From assembly GCA_009731375.1 (NCBI GenBank), contig BJOX01000258.1, positions 323,423 through 387,422 on the forward strand: a stretch of 64,000 nucleotides of DNA, written 5' to 3'. The notes beneath the pieces were generated by a model. That model saw nothing but the letters and a program-made list of their open reading frames with translations. It searched no databases and had not been told where the DNA came from. Positions 53,563 to 64,000 of this stretch are shown here, one piece after another. The translations under genes and the position numbers were made by a program. The DNA comes from Paulinella micropora. Lineage: Eukaryota; Cercozoa; Imbricatea; Euglyphida. The number at the start of each line of letters is the position of its first letter. The first letter of the stretch is position 1.

Positions 53563-53702
53563 GCTCCCATTTCCATTTCATAATATCCATCCAGCCATTC
53601 GTCTATCTATCTATCTATATTGTACTATCTGTCTTCCCTTTCTTTGTACCTATCCTTCTATCAATCCAAAGTTTTGCCTCATCTGTGGCTTTCGCCTTCT
53701 TT

Positions 53703-53895
53703 CATACATAATACATACAAACCCACATACATATATACACATACATACATACATACATACATACATACATACATACGTACATACATACATACATACATAC
53801 ATAGATACACACATAGATACATACATACATGCATACATACATACATAGATACATACATAGATACATACATACATATATATAACATGCATACATAA
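53703..53895. repeat. (ATAC)n array
   Basis: ATAC units with GTAC and GATAC variants. Confidence 0.95.
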
Positions 53896-54572
53896 CTACT
53901 ATAGGTACCACTATAGGACACTTATCTTTTATATAAAAATAAGGCTATTTTATATAAATTAGTCTTACTATTAATTTCAACAAAAATATACATAATTTTA
54001 TCCAACTTAAATATAACAATCATATGCATTAAGCCTTAAATAGTCCATATTTGAATTTCTCTCAAACTCTAAAAAAAGATAACTTATCTATCTTTTTTCA
54101 AATCAACACTAAGAGACATTAAAACCTGTTCTTAGTTTTTCTAGGTGTCCTGAACTTAGTTATATTTTTTGAAAAAATTAAAAGTCCTCCCTATTGCGAG
54201 TTTGATTATTTTCTATTTAAATAAATAAAAATTATATTATATACATATATATTAAATAAGTAGAAAACCTACATATACTGCAGAGGAGGCAAGAGCGAAA
54301 CATGCTGAACGCATGCGAGAATATCAGAGAAGAAATAAAGAGAAAGCACTTATCAGAGCAAAAGAATATTATCAAAAAAACAAGGTAGACATACTGATAA
54401 AATAAAAAGAAAAAAGAGAAAAAATCAAGGCTGACCTTATTAGGCTCCAGAATATTGTTGGCCAAATTGAGACATAAAAATGAAATAAATTTCATTTTAA
54501 AGATAATATAATATTTTATATATATATATAAATAAAAAATAGTTTTTGGAAAAATTATATTCCAATCATTAT
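53896..54572 (+). other. AT-rich region with a remnant Lys/Arg coiled-coil frame
   Basis: Mostly AT-rich without a gene. At about 54276-54406 the plus strand encodes EEARAKHAERMREYQRRNKE and AKEYYQKNKVD, a highly charged helix of a type often seen at the C-termini of viral GIY-YIG and similar proteins. It has no ATG and ends in TAA. This may be a fragment of the following viral element. Confidence 0.4.
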
Positions 54573-55299
54573 ATGTCGAACACCATTGACTACGGCGGGC
54601 ACACATGGAACCTAGACAAACTCAGAGAGGCGAATATAACATTCAAATAAGGCAAAACAAGTTGTACGTAAAAAAGCCTAATGGTAGTAGGTTTTACGAC
54701 ATAACAACTACAAGGGGAGCACTATCCGACCCTGAAAGGTTTTATTCTGAACCTGAGCGAAAACAAATAGAACGAAAATATGTAGAGCCACAAGTAATTG
54801 AGTTCAACGGCTATAAACTGATAAGGATAGACACTGAACACAAACAAACTACCTGTGGGGCAATCTGTATATACTATAAAATTAAGTAAATCAATGTCTC
54901 AAAAATGAAAAAGTTTCCATTAGAGGCTATCATAGGAATGATCGGATCTATAATTGAAGACTTTAAAAGACTTTACAAAGACAATGACTTAATACAAATA
55001 CGTATTAGTGATATTCCTTCAACTTGGAATGTACAAAACCAAAAATTAATAAAAGTAAAAGATTTCAATTTAGAAGATATACTGACTAGATTAGAATCTA
55101 TACTACAATCAAACGACGAAAACTATATGGACGAAGAAGGAGCAACAATGGAACTTATTGGTTTCAATTTTGTGGGTGTAAGGATGCCTGAAGGAGGAGC
55201 AAGATTGAAAGCAATAACAGAAACAGACATGTATAAAAAGAAAGGTGTAATACGAATAAACAATGATGACAACATATGTTTGGCAAGGGCAATAGTTGT

Positions 55300-56958
55300 C
55301 ATATGTAAATTGGATGGATTTAGTGCGGTGGCACACGGAACTTAACGAGTTCTGATTATTTTTTAGTAATTTTTTTGTTGTTGTAGAGATCTAAATCAGA
55401 TGATTAGCTTGCCATATTCAACTCAAAAATTAAATTTGAATTTGAAATATACGTAACGGTAATATTTTTGACTATTTTATAATGTAATACTAAAATGTGA
55501 TTTTTTAATTTTTTGATCAGGAAAGTATGGTGCGCAACCCTACACTTGTTAAGCTTTTATTTAGTGAAAACCACATGATTTTATCTGTTGTAATTACTTA
55601 GTTCTGCGTACCACCCGGCAAGACGTTCTGACCATGTTTTTCAGTAAAAAATGCAATGAAATTCCCCGGCTTCCACGGTGCGTCCTGGCCCGGCCAACCT
55701 AGGAAAAAAGCACAGAGGGGAGGGTTCCCTGAGTGCATCAGATATCTCTTAGCACAAGACATATCATAGCTATCTAAGTATATACATAGTAACTTTGAGT
55801 GTTTTTCATCACTTGTATAAAATATCTTTTGATACTTTTACTTGTAGGCTACAAACTAGCTAGTAGAAAATCAGCTATTTTTTCCTTGTCGAAACATGAA
55901 AATCTATATTTTGTAGCTTAAGTATTATTTCTTGCACAGATGAATAGGTGAATCGTTTTGTATTATCATTAAACGTATTTCTCCAACTTTGTGTTATTTG
56001 TAAATGTCTGTGGAAGGCAAAAACTCAAAATCACAAAACCAGCATTTTTATGGTTTTGGGGACATATACATTTTAGTATTCATCAGTTTTAAGAATTTTA
56101 AGTATTGGAATCGTCTTTCACAACCATAAACTAAAGCTCCACCAAAGGATTTTTGTTCATTTTGCCTAGAAGCTACAAACCAAAAAGTGGGTTTTCACAA
56201 CTTCACGTGTCTGACCTACACATGCCTGTACATTTTTTCCTGGACCTTTCTCCTCCAGTTTTTTTAGTGTAATCATGTCTCCCTGACATATACTTACGAT
56301 AGATACAAAAATATTGAAAAAGGGATGTGTCTGCTTCATTCCTGGAGGCAGGTAAGTCCAAGATGTCGGAATGTCAAAAAAGTTTTGACCAGTTTTCTTC
56401 TAGGTTTCATGTATTTTTTAGCTCCCCTTCCCCCAGAATTCAAGCTATAGTGTATTTGAACCCCCCCCAACTCGTTTATGAGCTATAGGAGCAGTAATTC
56501 CTTTCATAATAAATTTTTGTTTGCTTTTTTATTTGCCCTTGAGGGACTGTTTTCCAGCCGACACTGTGTTTCTCAGAGATATTGAAAATTTTCCGAAATT
56601 CGATTAAATTATTTGTTAAGACGTATTGTACAACGTTTCATAGTTCAAAATCTAATAAAATAACAACCAAAGACAGATTCTTTAATCATAATCGTGGTTG
56701 CAAACCATTTTTTTACCACATTGAATCAGCAAAAAAATGACGGCCCGACCTGTCTTTTTCCGAATTTTTTTCCACACGTAATGGTGCTTTTTTACACAAC
56801 TTCAATTACAGATTTCTCAAAAACTATTAAAAATAAGGATATGCTCACCATAGTGAAATATTTCAAGAAATATATGAGGAATCCTATGCGCAAATAATCA
56901 ATTCAAAAAAGTCAAACCCCTCACTAAGGAACTTTCCCTTATGTTGAATTTACATATG
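55300..56958. mobile_element. 1.66-kb non-coding insertion with 12-bp inverted ends in polB
   Basis: The ends are CATATGTAAATT and its exact complement AATTTACATATG. It lies between the polymerase segments CLARAIVV and AKAKIEEHEK, which are adjacent in related proteins as I recall them. Removing 1,660 bp puts the two segments back in one frame. The interior is AT-rich with no open frame of note. The flanks share only a T, or the 8-bp CATATGTA if the palindromic ends are counted as target duplication, so the mechanism is uncertain. Confidence 0.6.
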
Positions 56959-57664
56959 TAGCAAAGGCAAAGATTGAGGAACACGAGAAATACGAGCAAA
57001 TCAGAAAAGGACGCAGAATCCAAGACGAACTGGCAAACAAACTACATGAGGAGGCTGGTGTCATGAAAGATTTATGTGGGCTTTCTGAAATTAGTGAGTT
57101 TGCCAAGCACATTGACTACAACATTGTTATTGTTGAATATCCAGACAAAATCATATATAAGACAGAGATGAAGGACAAAAAGAATATATATATACTAAAA
57201 ACAATAAACCATTACGACACAATAACAAGTATGAAAGCATTCTCATCAAAACGAAACTTTTGCGAGAAATGTATGAAGGGATATACGAACATAATCACGC
57301 ATGTGAATTCAAATGTAATATATGTCTAACCGATGGATGTAAAGGATATGACAATATTTCAAAATGGAAAACGTGCAATGAGTGTAATAGAAAGTTTCCT
57401 AATGATGAATGTTTCAACAATCATAAACAAAATGAGTTGTGTGATGTAAAGAAAAAATGTATCACGTGCTAAGACATACAAAGGAGAACATAAATGCGGA
57501 TATGAAAAATCTAGGAACTGCAAAGAACTAAAACCTTTATGGCACCAATGTGAGATAAAGATAAAAGTCATACACGCACCATCAACAAAATATGTATTCT
57601 TTGATTTTGAAGCAAATCAAGAGACAGGAATTCACATTATCAATCATTCAGAAAGTCAATATTT

Positions 57665-57780
57665 CGATGGAAGGGGCCCCGCCCCTTTCCAAACCCTTGG
57701 CGAACAAGGTGGGGGTATGGTAGGGGGTGAGGGTTCGTTCTCCGAACGAAACGATTTTCCATCGGAAAATCTCTCCCCCT
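57665..57780 (+). repeat. GC-rich hairpin cluster inserted in frame in the polymerase exonuclease domain
   Basis: Nested inverted repeats: CGATGGAA/TTCCATCG (57665 and 57757), AAGGGGC/GCCCCTT, GTTCG/CGAAC, GATTTTCC/GGAAAATC and AGGGGGTGAG/CTCTCCCCCT. The block interrupts the conserved region between exonuclease motifs I and II, is far richer in G+C than its surroundings, and keeps the reading frame. It looks like a palindromic repeat that inserts into genes. Confidence 0.7.
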
Positions 57781-60319
57781 CCGACAGCACACCGATCATA
57801 CATAAAAACATTGAACAACTCTGTGAGTGGGCGTTGGGTGTAAAACATAAGGGTTATACATTCATAGCACATAATGCGCGGGGGTATGATTATCAATTTG
57901 TGCTAAAATGTTTAATTGAAAAAGGCATAACTCCATTTGTAATCTATGAAGGTGGAAAAATAATGATGATGACTATTGGTAATGGAAAAGAACAAATTAG
58001 ATTTATAGATAGTCTATCTTTCCTTACTATGCATTTATCTGACTTTCCTGATACATTTGGACTTACAGAATTAAAGAAAGGATATTTTCCTCACTTTTTC
58101 AATAAAACAGACAAACAATCATACATAGGGAATATGCCAGACAAATGACTATGGTTATAACTCATTTTCAAAGAAGAAAAGAGATGATTTTCTAAAGTGG
58201 TATGATGAGCAAAAAAGCAAAGTATTTGATTTCAATAAAGAAATGATTGAATATTGTCATAGTGATGTAGATATACTAAGACGGGGGTGTATTGAGTTTA
58301 GGAAACAATTTATGGAGTTTGGTATTGATCCATTTCAATACACAACAATTGCCTCTACGTGCATGGCACTATTCAAAGCAAACTACATGCCTGAGGACAG
58401 CATAGCAGTCATACCGACAAACAGAACAGACAAAGCAAAAACAAGTCGTATGTGTGTGGAATGGTTAGCATGCAGAGAAAAAAAGGACAATGCCAAAATT
58501 CAACATGGTCTAAATGGTAAAGAAAAAATACTAAACTTACCGAAAGGTGTGAAAGCCTACTTAGATGGATATGACGAGAAAACAAAAACTGCATATGAGT
58601 ACCATGGTTGTTATTGGCACGGGTGTCCTGAGTGCTTTAATGGAAACGAACTGAATAGAGAAAGGTCTGTTAATAAAACATTTAGGCAACTATACAAGGA
58701 AACTAAACTACGAGAAACTTTAATAAGTCAGCATCCTGAAGTTAGTCAATTAATAACAATATGGGGGTGTCAATGGAATAGGATAAGAACAAAGGAAGAA
58801 TTCAAAGGCACAAAAGAAGAGACATTAATGGAGCAAGAAACAATCAATCCACGACATGCTATGTTTGGTGGAAGAGTGAATGCTCTGTCTCTATACTGGA
58901 AGTCAATGAGTGAGTATCAGTATGCTAAGTATATAGATGTGTGCTCTCTCTATCCGACGGTTATGTACTATGATCCCTATCATGTGAAACACCACCAAGC
59001 AATAAGAGGAAAAGAAGCATATGATTTGCTGAATAACAAAACAGCATTTGGGATAGTAAAAATAAAAATACTACCACCTAGAGGACTAATTCACCCAGTC
59101 CTTCCATGTCAAGATAGAGGAAAGATGATGTATTATCTATGTAATAAATGTGGTAAGGAAGGCTTACAGGACAAATGTCAGCACACTGACGAGGACAGAA
59201 TACTGACAGGCACATGGGCAACACCACTTATTTACAAAGTAATACAAAAAGGCTACAGACTTATTAAAACTTATGAATTATGGCATTGGAACGAGCAGAC
59301 AACGGAACTATTCAAAGAATATATTAAGACATTTTCTGAGAGTGAAACAGGAATCAAGTGGCTATCCTTCAAAGGTCATAACAGAAGAAGACAAAGACAA
59401 CTACATTAAGGACTATCAAGAAAAGATGAAAATTAAATTAGATAAAAGCAAGATTGAAAAGAATGAAGGTAGAAGGGCTGTGGCGAAACTATGTCTAAAC
59501 TCACTATGGGGAAAATTTGGACAACAAAACAACAAGACACAAACAAAAATAGTAAGGAGTGAAGCAGAACTATACAAAATACTAAACGACAAAAAGATAA
59601 ATGAAGTATCAATTAATGTGATAAACAAAGAATGCTTAGAACTATCTTACAACCTACACCCAGAAAAAGTATCAGACCCATACAATACAAATATTTGTGT
59701 AGCACTATTTACTACAGCACACGCACAGATGAGATTGTATGATATGATGGACAGATTAGGTAATAGAGTATTATACCATGACACAGATAGTGTGATTTAT
59801 TCAGTCGATGAAAAAGAAGGACAGACAACAATACCGACAGGAGATTTACTGGGGCAATGGACAGACGAATTGATAGATAAAAAGACAAAGATAAGTAGAA
59901 AGATAACCACATTTGTTGGAGCAGGTCCTAAATCCTACGGCTACATACTAGATGACGGAATTACGAAAATGAAATTAAAGGGCTTCTCAATGAATTACGA
60001 GACTTGCAAGAAATTGAACTTAGTAAATATGTTTGGTATTATAAGCAACGGATTACAAGTACAAGACACTGAACTATCTAAGAAGGCATATGAAGAATTA
60101 GAGGACTTACTTGAAACAAAAGGTGAAAAGTGTATAGCAAAGAATGTGGCAGAGGCTGGAAATTTAACCATACACACCAACAGCAAAATAACGAGAAACA
60201 AAAAGACTAAAACAATTTCGTCTGAGCACATACAAAAGATATTTTCATTTACTTACACAAAAAGAGTAATACAACCACTAAAAGAAAACCAGATTACAAC
60301 ATTACCATACGGCTATTAA

Positions 60320-60619
60320 GCAAAAAAAGGAATTCACAAAAAAGGAAAAAAGAAAAACAAAAGGCATCTGGTAAAGAATGGTTTGTGAAGAGCAAGCGGT
60401 GAGAGTTGAACCGCCGACAATGACGGACAATATCACCAACTTACTAATTACACCACCCCTAACCATGACAGAGGACAAATAAATTTTTTGTGTTGTGTTT
60501 TTTTCCTCAGTCGATGCACAATGTCATCACATGGTTTTTGCTGAGAAAATGCGAAAGCACAGAAACATTTCTACGTTTTCGCAGTTTTGGCCTACTTTCT
60601 CGCAGTTCTTCTTAAAGAG
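60320..60619. other. Intergenic between polB and the next gene
   Basis: About 300 bp. GCGGTGAGAGTTGAACCGC (60398-60416) is a hairpin that resembles a tRNA T-arm box on the minus strand, but a full tRNA fold could not be made. A poly-T stretch and AT-rich promoter-like sequence follow. Confidence 0.4.
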
Positions 60620-61102
60620 ATGAGCGAATTTATTGATTATGAAGCCAAAGAGGCTGAAATGTCAAGCGAAAGTGAGTTAGAAATAGAAAGAGAAGAAAAT
60701 AATTGGATTGATTATTATTCTGACAAGAGCAACAAAAAAATTATTTCTGACAAAATATATTTGGAAACTAAGAAAAAAAACTTGTCCAAAGAAATAAGAT
60801 TATTGAAACGAGAACTTTACGATGTTGAATCAAGACTGGAAGCAGTTAATCAGAGGGATGAGGAACTAAAAGAAGACAAAAGACGAATGGAAGAAGAGAG
60901 AAAAGTTACGAGGCAGAGACTTAGAAAAGAAAAAGAGACTAAGAAAGAAATAGCATTTTTGGAAAAGTGGTTAGAAAAAAATAAATTTCCCATGTCTCGC
61001 CAAGAGGAAAATTTCGCACGTAATTTAATTGAAAAAGGTGATACATTTGATGAAGTGATAGTTAAATATAAATTGTATGTTAATGAAGCGAGAGTGGAGT
61101 AA
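60620..61102 (+). CDS. Coiled-coil viral protein of unknown function
   Basis: 160 codons from MSEFIDYEAKEAEMSSESEL (ATG 60620 preferred to an upstream in-frame ATG because it opens the acidic domain). An acidic N-terminus is followed by a long coiled coil (KKNLSKEIRLLKRELYDVES through KETKKEIAFLEKWLEKN) and a C-terminal segment FPMSRQEENFARNLIEKG. Intact. Not recognised. Confidence 0.55.
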   Translation: MSEFIDYEAKEAEMSSESELEIEREENNWIDYYSDKSNKKIISDKIYLETKKKNLSKEIRLLKRELYDVESRLEAVNQRDEELKEDKRRMEEERKVTRQRLRKEKETKKEIAFLEKWLEKNKFPMSRQEENFARNLIEKGDTFDEVIVKYKLYVNEARVE

Positions 61103-61313
61103 AAAAATGGTTGTGTGATCTGTGCTGTCTGCCTACCTGCTCACTTCTCATCAATGAACACGACACACATTTCACTACAACAGAAAAGCACACTTATTAT
61201 TTGACTATTTCAAAAAAATATTTATTTCCTATTTATTTACGAAATACAAAAAAACGGCTTCAAGGCACTGCCCACACATGTTTTTTTGTGCTTTTTGGTG
61301 TGGGGCAGGTGCT

Positions 61314-61751
61314 ATGCCTCCAAAGAAGAAGCCAGACAATCAGCCAGCTGAGACACCTTCAGCGACCACAGAGCCAACCACTCCCGACGCGAAACGCCCA
61401 CTTCACGAAGACGAAGAGGAGGATGTTGGTGCTGTTTCAAATGCTTTAAATGCAATACAACTATACGAAGCCCAGGTGCTGTCCCCACTAAAGCATCGTG
61501 AAGAAAGTAAGTGTTTCGTCGAGTTTGTCAACGATAACAAGACACCAGACCTTGTTTTCATCAAGCCAGGGAATAACAGGGTTGAGGCGAAATTCATGAA
61601 GAGCCCTGAAGAGGCAAAAGTTTATTTTGTCAATATCAATTCTAAGAATGTTATCCGCGTGTTTCATTCTTGGTCGGCGGTAAAGGGGTACTACATACAC
61701 ACTAAGGTCCCTGTGTATTCAAAGTTTGCCACCTATCACTTCAAGAAATAA
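61314..61751 (+). CDS. Small basic/acidic viral protein of unknown function
   Basis: 145 codons from MPPKKKPDNQPAETPSATTE. It has a lysine-rich start, a Pro/Thr and Glu/Asp-rich linker, then a compact domain (KCFVEFVNDNKTPDLVFIKP...YIHTKVPVYSKFATYHFKK). The domain organisation suggests a nucleic-acid- or virion-associated protein. Intact; not recognised. Convergent with the integrase gene, 16 bp apart. Confidence 0.55.
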   Translation: MPPKKKPDNQPAETPSATTEPTTPDAKRPLHEDEEEDVGAVSNALNAIQLYEAQVLSPLKHREESKCFVEFVNDNKTPDLVFIKPGNNRVEAKFMKSPEEAKVYFVNINSKNVIRVFHSWSAVKGYYIHTKVPVYSKFATYHFKK

Positions 61752-61767
61752 TGTTACTACAAGTCCA

Positions 61768-62672
61768 TTATTTCTTTTTCTTCCTTTGTCGGGAAGAAGT
61801 TCTGATGTTGGCAGGGTCTATCTCCTCTCGTTTAAGTAAATGCTTTGTTTGTTTTTCTTTAGTTAGTTGCTTTAGTTCTTTATTAATATCTGTCTCTTCC
61901 GGTTCGTTAGTTGCATCTGTCTTCAATAAATGTCGTGGTGGCACTATATCATCATTTGTTAATACAATCCGGTATCCCTTACGGGCTTTGACGGTGTAGA
62001 TTTGCTTGCTCCATGTCTTTCCTCCCTTTTCTAGAATGTGTTTCTTGTTTAATTTTCTAACTCTGTCTCCCTCTTTGAAACCAAATAAATATTTATCAAC
62101 ATATCTATGTTGTTGGCTAATATCATTTCCTTTAAATACATCAATAGGTGCCGCCTTAATCGCTGAATGTTCTTTCTTGTTATGATAATAAACAACATCT
62201 TCAATATAACTTATCCAATCAAAATTACGATTAAAAGCCAATAATACGTGTAATCTTTTTCTTAGTGTTCTAACAAATCTATCAACAATACCTAACGAAT
62301 TATGATCGCCTACTTCAACCATAAATTGTTCAATGCCATTATTTCTCATCCACTCACCAACAGCACCTTTAAACTCCCCACCATTATCCGATATGTATGC
62401 TTTAGGCTTTGGTAATTTCTTGAGAGCATCTAAAACGGTGGTTGAAAATTTATTTTTTATAGGTATCGCATAAGCATAACGACTATGAATATCAATCCAA
62501 ATAAGGGCAAAATTATAATTTTTTTTTTGTAGCAACCTTACTCATATCCATTAAATCAATATTAACCATATCTAATACCTTATCAGCCCATATTGTTGTC
62601 CCTCTAGTCCTAGGCTTAGTCTGACGAAATAATTCTTGAGCAGTGCTTGTCCGTTCTTCTATTGATATTTAT
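61768..62672 (-). pseudogene. Retroviral-type (rve, DDE) integrase, frameshifted
   Basis: The N-terminal part (62672-62545: RTSTAQELFRQTKPRTRGTT, DKVLDMVNIDLMDMSKV) is separated by a frameshift in a run of A (about 62523-62532) from the catalytic core. The core has IWIDIHSRYAYAIP (first Asp), AYISDNGGEFKG (second Asp) and GDHNSLGIVDRFVRTLRKRL, where the third acid is Asp in place of the usual Glu. A chromodomain-like C-terminus (FGFKEGDRVRKLNKKHILEK, SKQIYTVKARKGYRIVLTND) and a basic tail (RTSSRQRKKKK) follow. It would insert the element into chromosomes. No ATG remains at the 5' end. Confidence 0.85.
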
Positions 62673-62759
62673 GAATCGCGCTTCGTGCTACGCACTCTCT
62701 CTTATTCATAAACATCGTTTTTTTATTTCATTTTAAAATAATATCACCTCCCTACGATG

Positions 62760-62815
62760 TTCATCAACAAACGAGAATGAGTGAAACGAATGAAAGTGAA
62801 GTTGATGAATATCAT
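62760..62815. repeat. Inverted repeat between the integrase and the next gene
   Basis: GATGTTCATCAAC and GTTGATGAATATC form a 13-bp stem with one mismatch and a loop of about 30 nt. It could be a transcript-end hairpin or a remnant end of an inserted sequence. Confidence 0.5.
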
Positions 62816-62822
62816 TAGAATT

Positions 62823-63306
62823 TCAAAAATATCTTTTCTGCTTCCTTACTTTTTTCTTTATTCTTTGGTGTATTGGTATATACATTAACTGATATTTTTT
62901 CACTTCGTTTTTACCGCCTCTCTGTTTTACGCCTGTTGTTTCATAATCTTCGCTTTCTTCACTCTCACTTTCTTCTTCTTCGCTGTAATTCTCAGGCTTC
63001 TTGGGCTGTGGTGCTTTCTTTGCGGTTTTCTTCTTGGGCTTTTTAGCATTCTTTTTTATCTTTCTAAGCATATGATTCGCTATCGCTTTCGCTTGATTCA
63101 TCTTCAATCTCAGGATTTTTAAGTATTTCTTTCGCAACACCAACTTCAGCATCTGTCTCAATAAGTTCTTCCACTGATGCTTCTTTTAATTCTCCTTTTT
63201 TACGAAGCCTTTCACGTGCCCACTCGTCCTTTCTACGTTCAGCATTTGCTCTGCTTGCTTGAACTGCTTTCTTCCAGTTTTCTTTTGAAGCCTCTTTTGA
63301 CTGCAT
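62823..63306 (-). pseudogene. Highly charged viral protein (core/DNA-binding candidate), frameshifted
   Basis: MQSKEASKENWKKAVQASRA at 63306, then acidic SVEELIETDAEVG. A frameshift lies near 63070, after which come Lys-rich IKKNAKKPKKKTAKKAPQPK and Glu/Ser-rich NYSEEEESESEESEDYE. The alternation of lysine-rich and acidic blocks resembles DNA-condensing or core proteins. Divergent from the fibre-like gene. Confidence 0.5.
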
Positions 63307-63444
63307 TGTTTACCGACGAATGATATTACACAAAATAATTGTATTTTTTGTTAGTATAATTTAACAAAAATTAAAAATTAAAAATAATTAACATACAAAC
63401 AAATTGAAAATTTGTGTTATATAGCAAAATCGTGAGCGATTTTT

Positions 63445-63450
63445 TATATA
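63445..63450 (+). promoter_or_regulatory. TATATA motif before the fibre-like gene
   Basis: TATATA lies 6 nt upstream of the ATG at 63457, within the 150-bp divergent AT-rich promoter region. Confidence 0.45.
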
Positions 63451-63456
63451 CAAACA

Positions 63457-63960
63457 ATGTCGCAATATAAATCATTACTCGGCTTGTCAGAAATCGCGAC
63501 AGACAGCCTATCAATCGCAAACTTAGACTTAACCAACACGAACATAGTCGGTCTGAATACAGACAGAGTGCCAGAAGATTCCGACCCAATAAATCTTTAT
63601 TATACTGATGCGCGATTTGATACACGGCTCGCTTTAAAATCAACGACGGACATCAAANNNNNNNNNNACCAAAAGATTATTTTTCTGAGCAACGATTTTG
63701 TTGGAAGCAAAACATTTAATAAAAATATTCAAATGTCATTCACACCGACCAAAATGAATGTTAAGTTTATTCATTATACGAACGACCAGACGGAAATCTA
63801 AACCAGAATTCTTTATATGGACAGAATTGGAATTATCGGCACATTCGCTGATAGTAATATAGCAAACATTTCAAACCTTAGTTATAATTTAGGTGTCGTT
63901 GGATGGACGGACGGACAATATACATTTAAAGTCCTTGAAACTGACAGCGGAAATATTGAT
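63457..63960 (+). pseudogene. Fibre-like protein, 5' part, in-frame stop, runs into the terminal gap
   Basis: MSQYKSLLGLSEIATDSLSI, then NLYYTDARFDTRLALKSTTD, a motif widespread in phage and viral tail fibres. A 10-N gap lies at 63658-63667. TAA follows NDQTEI at 63799-63801, and the same frame continues open (MDRIGIIGTFADSNIANISN) to the N run that ends the window. Likely a receptor-binding fibre; the end is not visible. Confidence 0.65.
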
Positions 63961-64000
63961 NNNNNNNNNNNNNNNNNNNNNNNNNNNNNNNNNNNNNNNN

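Larger units (their letters stand above)
54573..60319 (+). pseudogene. polB: Protein-primed family B DNA polymerase (Polinton type), multiply broken
   Basis: The N-terminal part starts MSNTIDYGGHTWNLDKLREA. Lesions: frameshift near 54645, TAA at 54887-54889, insertion 55300-56958. Coding resumes with AKAKIEEHEKYEQIRKGRRI, HEEAGVMKDLCGLSEI and a Cys-rich FCEKCMKGY / CNICLTDGC / CNECNRKF region; further frameshifts lie near 57265, 57475, 58143 and 59365. Exonuclease motifs: FFDFEANQETGIH, FIAHNARGYDYQFVL and YCHSDVDILRRG. Polymerase motifs: YIDVCSLYPTVMYYDPY (A), KLCLNSLWGKFGQ (B) and YHDTDSVIY (C). The motifs are intact, so decay is by indels rather than loss of the active site. It would copy linear DNA from a protein primer. 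Coding length without insertion is about 1,360 codons, normal for the family. Confidence 0.9.
54573..63960. mobile_element. Polinton-like element (second viral element), right end beyond window
   Basis: Holds a protein-primed family B DNA polymerase (plus strand), two small unknown genes, a retroviral-type integrase (minus), a charged protein (minus) and the start of a fibre-like gene (plus). Polymerase plus integrase is the defining pair of Mavericks/Polintons. No capsid or ATPase gene lies in the visible part; they may lie beyond 64000. The polymerase and integrase are both broken. Confidence 0.82.

Noticed and set aside
54232-54606. 124-codon minus-strand Phe/Ile/Leu-rich ORF
   Set aside because: It is the antisense of a Lys/Arg/Glu-rich helix-coding stretch in AT-rich DNA.
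56694-56897. 67-codon plus-strand ORF inside the polB insertion
   Set aside because: AT-rich, Phe/Thr/Lys composition without pattern; consistent with chance.
60396-60470. Minus-strand tRNA-like sequence with a GGTTCAACTCTCACC box
   Set aside because: No consistent acceptor, anticodon and T stems could be drawn; the visible GCGGT/ACCGC hairpin conflicts with a T-arm.

Overview
The window is eukaryotic nuclear DNA, most likely from a protist or alga. It holds very long tetranucleotide arrays, spliced leucine-rich-repeat (LRR) exons with GT/AG borders, an F-box/LRR gene, two retrotransposon families, and two degraded integrated DNA viruses of the Polinton / Polinton-like virus (PLV) type. No species can be named from the sequence. 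There is little sign of active host coding; most of the window is mobile DNA in decay. Stretches of N at 5622-5631, 17852-17944, 36649-37460, 38294-38303, 63658-63667 and 63961-64000 are assembly gaps.

Layout. 1-5300: microsatellites (TATC, TC, ATGT/ATAC, AATGT, TA/TG) with a 194-bp foldback element at 3878-4071. 6889-8660 (-): F-box protein with about 17 near-identical 24-residue LRRs, frameshifted. 8950-10397: left fragment of a PLV with a telomere-resolvase-like gene (frameshifted) beside a 67-bp interrupted palindrome. 10469-17463 (-): complete Ngaro-type tyrosine-recombinase retrotransposon with split direct repeats A1...B1-A2...B2. 17464-22178: microsatellites and an unrecognised degraded ORF. 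22179-43116: main body of the PLV, starting with an exact-length 550-bp repeat of 9848-10397. It carries a minor-capsid/penton candidate, an intact major capsid protein, a packaging ATPase, a phospholipase-A2-like protein, a fibre-like protein, two GIY-YIG remnants and a primase-helicase. The primase-helicase gene is cut twice: by a 298-bp Harbinger-like MITE with a TAA target duplication, and by about 4.5 kb (36280-40820) of GA/GT repeats carrying LRR exons on both strands. 44475-52773 (-): Ty3/gypsy retrotransposon whose Gag frame ends in TGA-CGG and continues open into Pol. 54573-63960: second viral element, Polinton-like, with a protein-primed family B DNA polymerase (broken by a 1.66-kb inverted-repeat-bounded insertion and by an in-frame GC-rich hairpin cluster), a retroviral-type integrase and a fibre-like gene at the window end.

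How the genes fit together. The first element has the morphogenesis set of a small icosahedral dsDNA virus (double-jelly-roll capsid, penton candidate, FtsK/HerA-type ATPase, fibre, lytic PLA2) with a primase-helicase and telomere resolvase rather than polymerase/integrase. The second has the replication and integration set (pPolB plus integrase) and no capsid gene in view. Several viral genes have a TATATA-type motif within about 20 nt of the ATG. Nearly every viral gene except the major capsid gene has a stop or frameshift, so both elements look like fossils. The most unusual host-side feature is the set of LRR exons inside the helicase gene: exons on opposite strands meet tail to tail at a GGTACC palindrome that can act as a 5' splice site in both directions.
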